A DNA stretch of 64,000 nt from Mikania micrantha. Its lineage: Eukaryota > Streptophyta > Magnoliopsida > Asterales > Asteraceae. The notes under the pieces were generated by a model. That model worked only from the letters and a program-made list of their open reading frames with translations, searched no databases and was not told the origin of the DNA. The position numbers were made by a program, and so were the translations under genes. Location of the stretch: positions 58,105,087 through 58,169,086 of the forward strand of contig CM018685.1 in assembly GCA_009363875.1 (NCBI GenBank), written 5' to 3'. Positions 10,521 to 21,073 of the stretch are shown here, in pieces. Position 1 is the stretch's first letter. Every line of letters starts with the position of its first letter.

Positions 10521-12919
10521 GAAACTGCATGTGCATTTGTTAATCCAAACGGCATTACTAGAAATTCATAATGCCCGTATCGAGTTCTGAATGCAGTTTT
10601 AGGAACATCATCTTCATGCACTCGTAATTGATGATATCCGGATCTTAAATCAATTTTTGAAAAGTAAGTAGCACCTTGAAGTTGATCAAACAGATCATCT
10701 ATACGTGGTAATGGATAACGGTTTTTGATTGTTAATTTATTGAGCTCCCGGTAGTCAATACACATCCTGAATGAACCATCCTTCTTTTTCACAAAAAGAA
10801 CTGGTGCTCCCCAGGGTGAGAAACTAGGTCTAATAAAACCCTTGTCTAAGAGTTCCTGTAGTTGACCTGAAAGTTCTTGCATTTCTGATGGCGCAAGCCG
10901 ATACGGGGCTTTAGCAACAGGTGCTGCGCCTGGAATCAAGTCAATATGAAATTCAACCTGTCTCACTGGGGGTAATCCTGATATATCTTCAGGAAAAACT
11001 TCAGGAAAATCCTTGACCACTGGAATATTCTCGATCCGTTTTTGTGAAGAACTGTTATTGATCACATATGCTAGAAAGGCCAGACACCCTTTCCGTAAGC
11101 ATTTCTGAGTTTGCATACAAGAAATGATACCCAGTTTTCTACCAGCTCGTTCACCTTGAACTAACAGTGTGTTACCGTCAAGTAAGGGAATATGAATCAC
11201 CTTATTTTGACATATTACTTCAGCTTGGTTAACCGAAAGCCAGTCCATACCGACTACCACATCAAAGCTCCCAAGCTCAATAGGAAGTAAATCAATATTG
11301 AAAAGATGATCATTCAGATTCAAGGAACACCCTTGAATAACACAGTTAGTTCTAATCAACTTGCCATTAGCAAGTTCAATAACATAAGGAGTTTTTAGTT
11401 CTACCGCAGGCAATGAAAGTAATGATGCAAATTCGGGAGAGATAAGACTCTTATCTGCCCCCGTATCAAAGAGAACAGATGCATATATATTATTGAGTAG
11501 GAACGTACCAGTAACAATATTAGCATCGTGTCTTGCCTCGGTAGCACCAATCTGAAAAGCTCTCCCTCTAGCTTCATTTCCCGGATTGGCGTTATTGTTG
11601 TTTGGACAGTTTCTAATCAAGTGATCAGGACTCCCACACTTGTAACAGGACCGGTTTGTTTGAGTGGTTTGTCGGGGTGATTGGTTCGGTTGGCGAGCAG
11701 GCAAGCTACAATACTTGGTGTAGTGTCCAACTCTATTACAGTTGGCACAAGTAGGACACGGCCCAGTATGATGAAATGAACAACGAGTACATTTAGGCGC
11801 CTGTCCAGTGTAACCTTTCCTCTCAGAAACCACTGCACCATAATTTTTCACAGTTGCCTTGCTCTGGTTGATTTCAGCCGGAGCTCTCGCCTTTGTTTTG
11901 CCAAACCACTTTTGTTTGGTACCTTTGGAAACACTAGAGGTACCGACATCACTACGGCCCACGGCCATCTGAGTTTTTGTTACCAACATACCACTCCTTA
12001 CCGCCTCATCGGTAAGCTTAGTGGTCAACATAATTGCACGTTTGAGGGTTGTGGGTTCAGCTGCAGTTACCATTCCCCGAATCTGAGGAACCAAACCCTT
12101 AATGTACTTCTCGATCAATGCTGCCTCTGTAGGAAACATATCGGGAAGTAAGCAAGTAAGTTCGTGGAAACGATGGGTATACGCTAAACAATCAGCCCCG
12201 ATCATCGAGTGATTCCAGAATTCCTCATGGAGCTTTTGTATCTCAGTGAGTGGGCAGTACTCTGATCTAATCAGAGTTTTAAATTCGTTCCAGCCCATCG
12301 AGTCGATTGTAGCTGAACCCAATGTTTTTGCCCGGGTATTCCACCAGGTCAAAGCTGATTCTTTAAAGGAACAGGCAGCATAAGACACTTTATGCTCCTC
12401 TAAACACTGACTGATTTTCAGTTTCGTTTCCATTTCCTCGATCCACCTTATCAACCCAGCCGCTCCTTCCTTACCAGTGAAAGTAGGAGGGTTACAGGAA
12501 GCGAAATACTTATAAGTGCATCCTTGTCGTGGTGGATCAGGAGCAGTTGTAGTTGTACCGGCAGTTCTATTAGTTTCCGCGTTGCCACCAGTAGCATTAT
12601 GTTCAGTGTGATCAGGGTTCCCACCAGAACCCGCAGTGATATGTGGTTGGTGTTGTATCATAACACCGCAAGCAGATAGCTGTTCCCGCACAATTCGCGC
12701 TATCATTGCCTCATTCGTTTCAGATCCACTTGCACCTGCAGGTGGAACAGAGTTTACTCCCGGGTTCACGGGTGGAACAATATTTGTTTCCAGATTAACC
12801 GATGGATCTGGATTTGATTCCACATTCACAGGTGGAACTTGATTTGGCTCCGGGTTAGTAATGTTCTTGATAGATCTCTTAGCCGGTCGACCTCGTTTGG
12901 GAGCCATTTTTCTGCTCAC
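10511..12919 (-). pseudogene. Gypsy gag-protease-RT (N-terminal part)
   Basis: An 802-codon frame whose likely true start is the MAPKRGRP methionine at 12907. It has a proline/asparagine-rich N-terminus, then the retrotransposon gag core (residues about 140-300, WIEEMETKLKI...LTWWNTRA). Two CCHC zinc knuckles follow (CANCNRVGHYTKYC and CYKCGSPDHLIRNC). The aspartic protease motif is VLFDTGADKSLIS, and the RT fingers/palm begin with YRELNKLTIKNRYPLPRIDD. It terminates at 10511 after MPFGLTNA, where a one-base deletion shifts the frame just before the RT catalytic box. Packaging, maturation and copying would all depend on this polyprotein; as encoded it lacks active RT. Confidence 0.9.
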
Positions 12920-13209
12920 ATGCAGACAACTCAGGTCAGTTCAAGAACATTAAATATATAACCCGTTAAATCACATAAATTCAATCATATTCAGTTACAC
13001 TGAAGTTTATATTGAAGTGTGATTATAGAAAGCAAAGTATAACTACATTGATATAGTTCTGATATGTTTTCGGTACACAGAAATCACACAAATGTTCATA
13101 GTTATACTCAGTCCTGATAATTCAAAAACATGTCAAAATATTAAGCCGCTCACATCATTGTGACATCAATGCGTTATTATTTACATGTTTTTGATATATG
13201 ATCACTTAG

Positions 13210-13940
13210 GACTTTGAAACGTTGCCACACAGGACTTTGAAATGATGCCACACAGGACTTTGATATGATGCCACAAGGGACTTTGATATGATGCCATAAG
13301 GGACTTTGATATGATGCCACAAGGGACTTTGATATGATGCCACACAGGACTTTGATATGATGCCGCAAATGACTTTGATATGATGCCACAAGGGACTTTG
13401 ATATGATGCCACAAGGGACTTTGATATGATGCCAAAAGGGACTTTGATATGATGCCACAAGGGACTTTGATATGATGCCACACAGGCCTTTGATATGATG
13501 CCACAAGGGACTTTGATATGATGCCACACAGGACTTTGATATGATGCCGCAAGGGACTTTGATATGATGCCACAAGGGACTTTGATATGATGCCACACAG
13601 GCCTTTGATATGATGCCACAAGGGACTTTGATATGATGCCACACAGGCCTTTGATATGATGCCACAAGGGACTTTGATATGATGCCACACAGGACTTTGA
13701 TATGATGCCACACAGGACTTTGATATGATGCCACAAGGGACTTTGATATGATGCCACACAGGACTTTGATATGATGCGACAAGGGACTTTGATATGATGC
13801 CACAAGGGACTTTGATATGATGCCACACATGACTTTGATATGATGCCACAAGGGACTTTGATATGATGCCACACAGGACTTTGATATAGTACCACACAAG
13901 ATTTTGAAATTGTACCACACAGGATTTTGATATGTTCTCG
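13210..13940. repeat. 23-bp minisatellite, about 30 copies
   Basis: The unit GACTTTGATATGATGCCACA(A/C)(A/G)G is repeated head to tail about 30 times, with the last units degenerate. It lies between the primer-binding site and gag, in the element's leader. Because 23 is not a multiple of 3 and no minus frame contains a stop, all three minus frames stay open for about 250-280 codons. All three encode the same 23-residue cycle (containing CGIISKSLVASYQ). I regard those frames as by-products, not genes. Confidence 0.93.
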
Positions 13941-13983
13941 CACATGTTCTCTGATATGTTCTCCCACAGAATTGTTCACACAT

Positions 13984-14100
13984 GAGGTATTCAAAGATGA
14001 TACCACAATAGGTATTCAGGGATGATACCATAATAGGTTTTCAGAGATGATACCTCAATAGTTATTCAGAAATGATACCTCAATAGGTATTCAGAGATAA
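13984..14100. repeat. 25-bp tandem repeat, about 4.5 copies
   Basis: Units of the type GGTATTCAGAGATGATACC(T/A)CAATA follow one another immediately beside the 23-bp array. The two arrays share the words GATGATACC/GATGATGCC, so they may have arisen from one ancestral slippage-prone leader. Confidence 0.75.
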
Positions 14101-14407
14101 TAAGTGAGATCACTATATACTCTATAACCTGCCTCATCCTATCCTCTATAATTCTTGTATAAATCTGGACTCTCTGAGGTGATGGCCTTCTAGCCAGTTT
14201 TCCCGCATAGGTATCTTTATCAAATATTTGTGGATGTGGTGGCGGGTGTAAAATCTGAGGTACCACCAAGGATGCTGCAGAAGATGCTTCTGACGGATCT
14301 GAGTCAGAACTTGAGCTGAGACACAGCGTATCATCCAGAGTCACATATGGACACCTCTGATCAGTATCATAAGATAAATATTGAATAATAACATTCAACA
14401 TGCACAT
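14066..14407 (-). CDS. Possible short leader ORF of the gypsy element, hypothetical
   Basis: A 113-codon minus frame between the primer-binding site and gag. It begins MCMLNVIIQYLSYD and has a serine/aspartate-rich stretch (LSSSSDSDPSEASSA), a short histidine/proline run (HPPPHPQIF) and an arginine-rich segment (KLARRPSPQRVQIY). I recognise no domain. Its 3' end overlaps the 25-bp repeats. It could be an accessory or upstream ORF of the retrotransposon, or chance. Nothing shows that it is translated. Confidence 0.25.
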   Translation of the reverse strand: MCMLNVIIQYLSYDTDQRCPYVTLDDTLCLSSSSDSDPSEASSAASLVVPQILHPPPHPQIFDKDTYAGKLARRPSPQRVQIYTRIIEDRMRQVIEYIVISLIISEYLLRYHF

Positions 14408-14671
14408 GATATGAGACGTCTCCCTATCCTAACACAACAATTCGTTCTCTGTTATTCATGTTCTGCTTGAATTAAATCAAACTAGAATGCACACGTGTTG
14501 CGAATTTCAGTTATGCTGGCCACTCATAACTGAGATCCGTACCACCTGATTATCCTAGCTTAATTCAAAACAAGTTTTGTTCGTTAGACATGTTCGGTGC
14601 TCTCTGTGTCACTATACGAGCCTATGGTTATAGTCTAGGTCTCTAAGTCCACCTAAATTCTATAACCTGTG

Positions 14672-14683
14672 GCTCTGATACCA
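14672..14683 (-). promoter_or_regulatory. Primer-binding site (initiator tRNA-Met) of the gypsy element
   Basis: The minus strand reads TGGTATCAGAGC, complementary to the 3' end of plant initiator tRNA-Met, three bases from the inner edge of the 5' LTR at 14687. This fixes the leftward direction of the element. Confidence 0.92.
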
Positions 14684-15493
14684 CCCTGTCACACCCCCAC
14701 CTCTCGTCACCTGTGATGATGTCACACGTCACACTGAAGAGGTTGCGGAAGCATAGTGGTGATGTCTCAGAGATGAGGTGTGACTTACTTGAACCGATAT
14801 CATGGCACACAGATTCACTTAAAATAAATATATTACAAGGGTTTCGTAAATACTTCAACTTAACAGCTAAATTTATAACATAATCTGGTACATTTAAGTT
14901 CAACTAAGTGAAGTGCATACTCACCCTGTCATCACCGTTGTCCTGCAAAAATGTTAAGTTTAAAATGTCAGCACAAAGCTGGTGAGTTTGTCAGTTCAGT
15001 TAAAACAATATGATATGATAAGTAAGTTCTCAATAAGTTCAAATTCCGGATAACCATGGGACCCGTATCTAGTTCCTTTCGGACAGTTGTACGTTTTACG
15101 AAGATACTACCCGTCGGTAAATATCTTAATGCCTCATTATCTTAATGTCTATCACTAACATTAAGAAAGTGTTTTGGAAACAGGTACCAAACATTCACAC
15201 CAGGGGAGATGCAATCCTCCCAGCAAATGGGTTGTTAGCCAATAGTACTATCAATGATTCCTGTTCGGCCCCACATGGGTTCACTAGATACAGTTCACAA
15301 GATGAGGACTTTTGATACTGTGATAGAGTTACTAACGGCAAAATCCCATGAAATCACACAAAAGTCACATGAAATCACACAGATATCAGTGATGCGTATC
15401 ATATATTCAGAAAACAGTTTGCAGAGTTACCCCGATGTTTATAAAACAATAAAGAGAAAAGGGGTTGTACGAAACTCACATGATATCTCACAG

Positions 15494-18087
15494 TGTCACA
15501 CCCCCAATTTTCAACTAACGAAATCATACCGTTTGGGAACGTGACAAACCAGGATCTCAGATCATTAGACATAACGAAGACCTCTATATGAATTTCAAAA
15601 CATACTTTGGTCTAAATCTGTAACATCAAAGTTTTCAATGTTTGCGGAAGCGTTTTAAAACAATAACAGTTGTAGAATGTAAATTACAATGCAAAGTTTT
15701 CAAATGTTCAAATTCAAATAACTATAATGTAAAGACATGCATGCGACTCAATCTCCTAGTCCATGCTTGCTTTCTTGTGCACCTTAGCGTCCTGAGAAAA
15801 CATGTAAATCAAGTCAACACAAAGGTTGGTGCATAACACAGGTTTAAGCTTTCACAAATGTTGAAACCACAGTTTGAATATAAGATTTGCAGATAACATA
15901 ATCACACATGCATAGTCATGATAGCTAGTCATTTGTACTATTTACATAAGTGGTCGACACCGAAGCTGACGATTGCCATGCTATAGCATGTTTTTGCCTT
16001 GCCACTATTGTCTAGCACAAACAATAGTAATATGTGTTTGGTCAGTCAAACACCTGCGTAGATCCCATCTACCAAGTGAGGTTTGTCAAACCTAATAGAT
16101 CTATTTCCAACTACCACGCTTTGCGCTACGGCAAACTAAACGGTTCGAAATGTAAGGCTTTGTAATGCTATGTTTGCACTTAATGTAAACAGCTAACTCA
16201 TGCAAGTGATATGTATCTAAAAGTGTTTGTTGCACATGTTTTCTCCCCCAAAACAGTTAAAATAAGAAAGGGGCCGTGTACGCACCTTTGATTGTGAATA
16301 GAATGATCAAACACACGTGCAGTCGCGTAGATAATCCTCTACGAAGAATCTGTGTTTAAACAATTTCATTGTGTTATTCGGGATGTCGTTTAATGTGTGT
16401 AATCACATACGTGTCAAAACCCGTATGTTAGTTTGTTTGAAACGCACACACGAAAGTGTACATGGCTTTTAATTTGTTTGTTCAAATCGTATAAACATAT
16501 ACGATTATGTTTAAATACGCATAATTATACACGATTGTGTTTTCGGGTTAAAATGTGAATTTTATCATTTCATCATGTTCGGAATTCAATTCTGGTTCTA
16601 ACGAAACTGAAACGGGTTAAAACGGAGTTATAATGAAAAAGTTATTGTTAAAACATTAAAAATGGTTTTAATTTCAAAAACCAATGGAAGCAGGGTTCGA
16701 ACCCCCAACCTCCCACACAAATCACACGCTCTCTACCAATTGATCTGTCTTCATTTTCACATTAAGATTAGATTTCAAATGGTTTTAACCACCAATCCAT
16801 CGGATTCCCTTTGTTTTCTTTCAACCGAACCCTTAGGCCCCAAATTGGCCCATAATTCGATCACCTTCGAATCTGTAAACATAGGGTTATGGTTCTAGTG
16901 GTCCAAACGAGTTCAACTATGTCTTTAATTTGAAAAAAATCATCATTTTAAAGTTCCATTTCATGACACTCATTGTTTCGAACGTGAACCCCCAAACTCA
17001 ACATCTAATCTTGTTAAATTCGTTGCTTCTGAACTAGAATTTCATAGGGTTTTCATTAAGACAAAAATTTCGAACTGTTCTGTATCGACTAATTCAAGAA
17101 ACAATTTCAATAGTTCCACAAACCCCAAACGGTTTTTCAACAAAAACCCTAGAAATCGAAATCGTTTAATTCCTTGTTGTTACTTGAAATTGATATATGC
17201 TTTTCATTCATTTAAACATAACGAACATGTCTGTGTTGTTTAATTGGAATATAAAGTTCTTATGGGTTGAAACCCCCAAACGATTTTAGTTCATGGTTTT
17301 ACAAACGGTTTACATCAAATTAGATCTTGTTTAACAAAATTGATATGGGGTTTAGATTAATCGAAACCTTCTGGAACTAAAGGTACCATCGAATTTGATT
17401 TTTGAATTCATTTACATTGAAATCCCCAATTCGTTTAAAGTGAGGAACCCTAGAATTAGAACACTTGAAATTCGTAATTCTTTGGTTCCATTTCGTTGTG
17501 GTTTTGCTTAGACATGTTAGAACGACCGTGTAGGTATGGGTAAATACCTGGATTGACTTCGAATTGGTGTAGAACGACTAGAAGCTTATGTTTCGGCCGA
17601 CCTTTGATTCAATTCATCAACCAAAAGTTTCTGCGATCGAATTGGTATATGCTGGAACTTCTAAAAGTACCGACTAGGAGTTCTAAAGTTCCAATTTTGT
17701 GAAATATAATTGAATTTTATGATCTTGAGAGTTTAAGGCTACGGTTTCAAACTTTTAGTTTGATTTTGTAGTTAATTTGATGTTAATGGTTTCAATAACC
17801 GTTTCTTATGATTAATAATCATTATTGTGATCATTGTAAAGGTTTAATTCGGGTAATTACACTAATTTACTATGAATCTTGAGTTTAATTGCCCATATGG
17901 CCGAATTTTTGACTTTTGCAAGTCAAAATTGATTAACTTATTACTTGCAAGATTAATTCTAGTAAATTAAATGTTTTAAGATTAATTTTATTCATTTTCA
18001 GTCCCTCTAGTTTGTTTTCGTATAATTTCGTATCATTTCCATTAGTCTTTGTTAACGGGGTTAACCCGGAAATGTCGGATTGTCACA
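15494..18087. mobile_element. Solo LTR nested in the gypsy 5' LTR
   Basis: The inserted block begins TGTCACACCCCCAA and ends GGATTGTCACA. It is flanked by CACAG (15489-15493) and CACAT (18088-18092), a 5-bp duplication with one mismatch. The uninterrupted site CACAGCAATAGG is seen in the other LTR near 6936. There is no gag-pol and no primer-binding site inside, so this is a solo LTR left by recombination between the LTRs of another gypsy-type family. The single-base TSD difference points to some age. Confidence 0.85.
16680..16757 (-). other. tRNA-like relic inside the solo LTR
   Basis: On the minus strand ATTGGTAGAGAGC resembles a D-arm/A-box, and GGGGTTCGAACCCTGC matches a T-arm/B-box. The acceptor arms pair poorly and I could not find a sound anticodon stem, so it is not a functional tRNA gene. 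It could be a tRNA pseudogene or a SINE head carried in the LTR. Confidence 0.35.
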
Positions 18088-19378
18088 CACATCAATAGGA
18101 ACACTCGCAACTGGTGCTAATGATGAGATTCTGCCTTAGTTTATGTTTGATATGTTATTTATGTTCCAACTTACTGATTAAATCCTTTTGAACGTCTAAT
18201 GTCAAGGACATTGCCTTGAAAGTCATCAAACCGATATTAAGTTATTAATTAGTCATTTTAATGACATATCATACAATGTATGATAGTGTAGGAACCTATA
18301 CTGATTCAGGTTCCCAATACTAGATTGATGACACACTTGATTAATCAATATAATCTCAGATTAACCAAATAGTTAATGTTGTTGTTTATAATGCTAAAGC
18401 AGTTCCTAGACAGTTTAATGGCTTAGGAATGATCAATCCTTGTTATTGATTACCCTATTATCATGGAATATCACAATGTAGTATTAGAATAGGTTTTATA
18501 ACCATGTTTAACATATAATCTGACTGTTATCAGTAACATCAGATAATCGTTCCAATGAGTATGTTAATGATTGTGATTAGTTTAAGACACTCAACTTTCA
18601 CGTTGCATGTCAAGGATTAATCAAACTAATCACCTACATTGTCACAACCAAATGGTTTAAACCATTATAACAATGGTTATGATTTCATGCAAACCGGGCA
18701 TTACAACGGATCAAAACAAGGATTTACCCGTTAACAGTTCGAGTTTGTCATTTATAATCAATCCTAGCCATCATCTAGGCAATAATCAACTACCCTAACT
18801 ATATCATTACGTTCAAAAACAAGATTTAATCATTCATTATCAAAATAGAAGGTTAGATTGAACCATTACCTAATCTGGAGGAGTTCTGCGGATAGAAAGA
18901 TGATCTGGACTCGTAGAAACGTTCCTGGATGCGATCTAAACGTCCCAGAGGCTTTAAAACAGAGATTTGAGGGATTGGATGATGAATTTTCGTGGATGGT
19001 GGCTGGTTTCGTCGTTGAAAAGATAAGAATGAAGATGATGATGAAAATATGATATTTTAAGCAAGTTGGCGACTTCTCCATCTGTCGCGTACCGCGAAGA
19101 TAAGAAAAGTGGGCTTCGTGTACCACGAAGAAATCCGGAGATATCTTAGATATTTTCGAGCATCGCGTACCGCGGAGAACCCTCAACTTCTCCATCGCGT
19201 ACCGCGAAGACCATTTTTTTCCTTTTTTCGACAGAAACTTCGTTTTGCGATTCCGGACCATTTTGTAACTCCGTTTTGTACGCGGTTTTCGCCCATGTTC
19301 CACATTTTTCGCATACTATCATCCTGCAATAATCAAAATTGATAAATCAACATGGATATCAAGCACGATCGAAGGTGC

Positions 19379-19398
19379 TTACGTCATTGATGACGTAA
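19379..19398. promoter_or_regulatory. Palindromic TGACGTAA pair near the U3 end (5' LTR copy)
   Basis: This is identical to the inverted repeat at 8224-8243: TTACGTCAT-TG-ATGACGTAA, 22 bp inside the LTR edge. In the 5' LTR it lies far upstream of any LTR transcription start, as an enhancer would. Confidence 0.55.
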
Positions 19399-19420
19399 TT
19401 CTTCGAACTCAATTGTCACA

Positions 19421-19458
19421 ATCCCCACTACTTGTCATATCACTTCCAACACCATACT
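19421..19458 (-). pseudogene. RLK-A exon 2, first part
   Basis: This resumes the RLK-A exon after the retrotransposon; the first five bases are the ATCCC duplication. The minus strand reads EYGVGSDMTSSGD, the start of exon 2, preceded by an intact splice acceptor (TGTATGCAG). A few bases into the intron, homology to the RLK paralogues stops and an unrelated repeated segment begins. Confidence 0.8.
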
Positions 19459-19768
19459 CTGCATACAAGCTTGCCATGTAAATCCGTTAATGATTTATTT
19501 AAACGTAAAAATAGGAATTATTCCTTAAATTATTTTTAATTAAAACGTCTCATGTGTCCTAAATCATTTTAAATTGAATGTGGTATTGCCTATTGGCATG
19601 TGGCAACATGAGGGGGAAATTTGTTATGGTATTTATACATAGCTTTAGGTTTTAATAAAAGGAATTAGATTGGTGAGAAGTATGAAAAATATTGCAGCGT
19701 TAACAAGTATCATTTCTCTAATTTCTTGCAAATGATATCTTGGTCATTATGTTTCATGTTTTAGGTCA

Positions 19769-20246
19769 TCTATATACTATATAATAAATGAAGTTCTGAT
19801 ATGTCACTTGTCAACATTTTAAGCTACTTAAAGATTTTTTTTTCTCTTCTCTCTCATAATAAATATTTCTATACCATATTTTTATTAAATTTTGATTTTT
19901 TTATCTTCTCGTTTCTATTAAATATGAATGATTTTATTCAACTTAATAAATAATATGATTAAATTATGAATCAATTGTTTAATTTTTTATAAAACGTCTT
20001 TGAAAAATATGTATTATGTTATTTTAAACAAATAATTTTAAAATTCAAATGCTTAACATGTGTAAATGTGTTAATACGTTTATGTAAAAAAAGGTAAAAC
20101 TAATAAATATTAGTATTAATATAATCATGTAAATTTAAAAAGATGTAATAAAATTATTTTGATTATGGAAGTTCATGAAGACATAATTATAAAATCAAAT
20201 TATTTTTTATTTGCAAACTTGTGTTTTACACGGGTGTATAACCTAG
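19769..20246 (+). mobile_element. Non-autonomous Helitron, 478 bp
   Basis: It begins TCTATATACTATATAAT and ends with a short ACACGGGTGT-type stem followed by CCTAG. It sits between A and T (GTCA|TC...CTAG|TTGTG). The duplicate segment at 51240-51265 shows the empty site ATCATTGTGTAATATG, confirming the edges. No Rep/helicase is present. Confidence 0.82.
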
Positions 20247-20332
20247 TTGTGTAATATGTGGTTATTATTGTGTTTATGCATGCGTAATTGTTAACCTAGT
20301 TGTGTAATATGTCGTTATTATTGTGTTTATGC
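20239..20332. repeat. 53-bp tandem duplication across the Helitron end
   Basis: TAACCTAGTTGTGTAATATG recurs exactly 53 bp later (20239 and 20292), including the last bases of the Helitron and its right flank. The other copy of the segment has it once, so the duplication followed the Helitron insertion. Confidence 0.75.
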
Positions 20333-20789
20333 TTGGAGAATTGTGTGTATGTATGCAGATTGTGTGTACGTGTCTGCAGAATTTAGTACGCTGTGTATGC
20401 AGAATTATGCACGTATATGTGCACTTAGTTGTATGTATCTATGCAAAATTTTATATCCAGTTTTGTGCATGTATCTATGTATGTAGTTTTTTGTTTCTAT
20501 ATATGCAATATGGTTTCTGAGTACCAGATTTTAGTCTATGAACGATTTTATATGCAGATTTTTTTTAATACATTAATACATTAAACTTACTTTATTTACA
20601 AATAAGCATATATCTAAATTATTGTAATTCTGATCAGACGAACCTTTAGAGGTGGGAATGTGGTAATAAGAAAATTGTTGGTTTAGATTAACATGACGAG
20701 TCAATAATATACATGAATGGAAAACTGCATGCATCAAAACAGATGGGATCATTTTACATACCAGCCTCTTCCAAACCCTAATTTTGACC

Positions 20790-21050
20790 AAAATATCCGA
20801 AAGTTCGGATATCCGGAAGTTCGGATATCTGGAATTTCGGATTCGAATACCATTTTTGAAAAATTTCGGATAGTTCCGATATCCGAACTATCCGAAATAG
20901 TTATTTTTTCCAGATAGTTTTCGGATATTTTTCGGATATCGAATAGTTTTTGGATATTTCGGATATTTTTTGGATATTTTTCTTATATTCGGATATTAAA
21001 AATAGATTTTTTAAAAGTTTTTAACTTTTTTTCCAAATATCGGATACCCG
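20790..21050. repeat. Array of TTCGGATAT / ATATCCGAA words
   Basis: A run of short words around the palindrome TTCGGATATCCGAA, with variable spacing. An equivalent array lies at 51862-52165. It is low-complexity and non-coding as far as I can see. Confidence 0.7.
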
Positions 21051-21073
21051 AATTTGAACACCTTTGCTTACAT

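Larger units (their letters stand above)
6133..19420 (-). mobile_element. Ty3-gypsy retrotransposon, Tekay/Del-like, inserted in RLK-A
   Basis: The whole element is flanked by the 5-bp duplication ATCCC (6128-6132 and 19421-19425), which splits an RLK exon. Its LTRs begin and end TGTCACA...TGTCACA. It is transcribed leftward: 5' LTR 14687-19420, primer-binding site 14672-14683, leader with minisatellite, gag-pol 12919 to 8328, polypurine tract 8266-8276, 3' LTR 6133-8265. Domain order gag-protease-RT-RNase H-integrase makes it Ty3-gypsy, and the integrase C-terminus ends in a remnant chromodomain like the Tekay/Del chromoviruses. The coding region has one frameshift and one internal stop. The 5' LTR is enlarged by a nested solo LTR. 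Confidence 0.93.
14687..19420 (-). repeat. 5' LTR of the gypsy element, interrupted by a solo LTR
   Basis: The two parts 14687-15493 and 18093-19420 together reproduce the 2133-bp 3' LTR. Between them lies a 2594-bp solo LTR plus a 5-bp duplication. The interruption means this promoter-bearing LTR was damaged after the element landed. Confidence 0.92.
19463..21065. repeat. Repeated segment, copy 1 (pair of 50958-52197)
   Basis: From GCTTGCCATGTAAATCCG onward this matches 50958-52197 in the same order. It includes a stretch rich in TATGCAG words and an array of TTCGGATAT words. Copy 1 additionally holds a 478-bp Helitron. No protein domain is evident; small frames such as 20323-20520 are low-complexity. 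It may be a non-coding transposon, but I could not define its ends. Confidence 0.7.

Noticed and set aside
13177..14031. Three overlapping minus frames of 247-284 codons as repeat-protein genes
   Set aside because: They are the same 23-bp array read in three frames. Openness follows from the unit lacking stops, and there is no non-repeat domain.
16680..16757. Functional tRNA gene
   Set aside because: A-box and B-box-like parts exist, but the acceptor stem pairs poorly and no proper anticodon arm could be drawn.
18866..19303. 145-codon minus frame in the 5' LTR and matching plus frames 7704-7898 and 18858-19052
   Set aside because: They lie in LTR sequence, differ in length between the two LTRs because of small changes, and show no domain.
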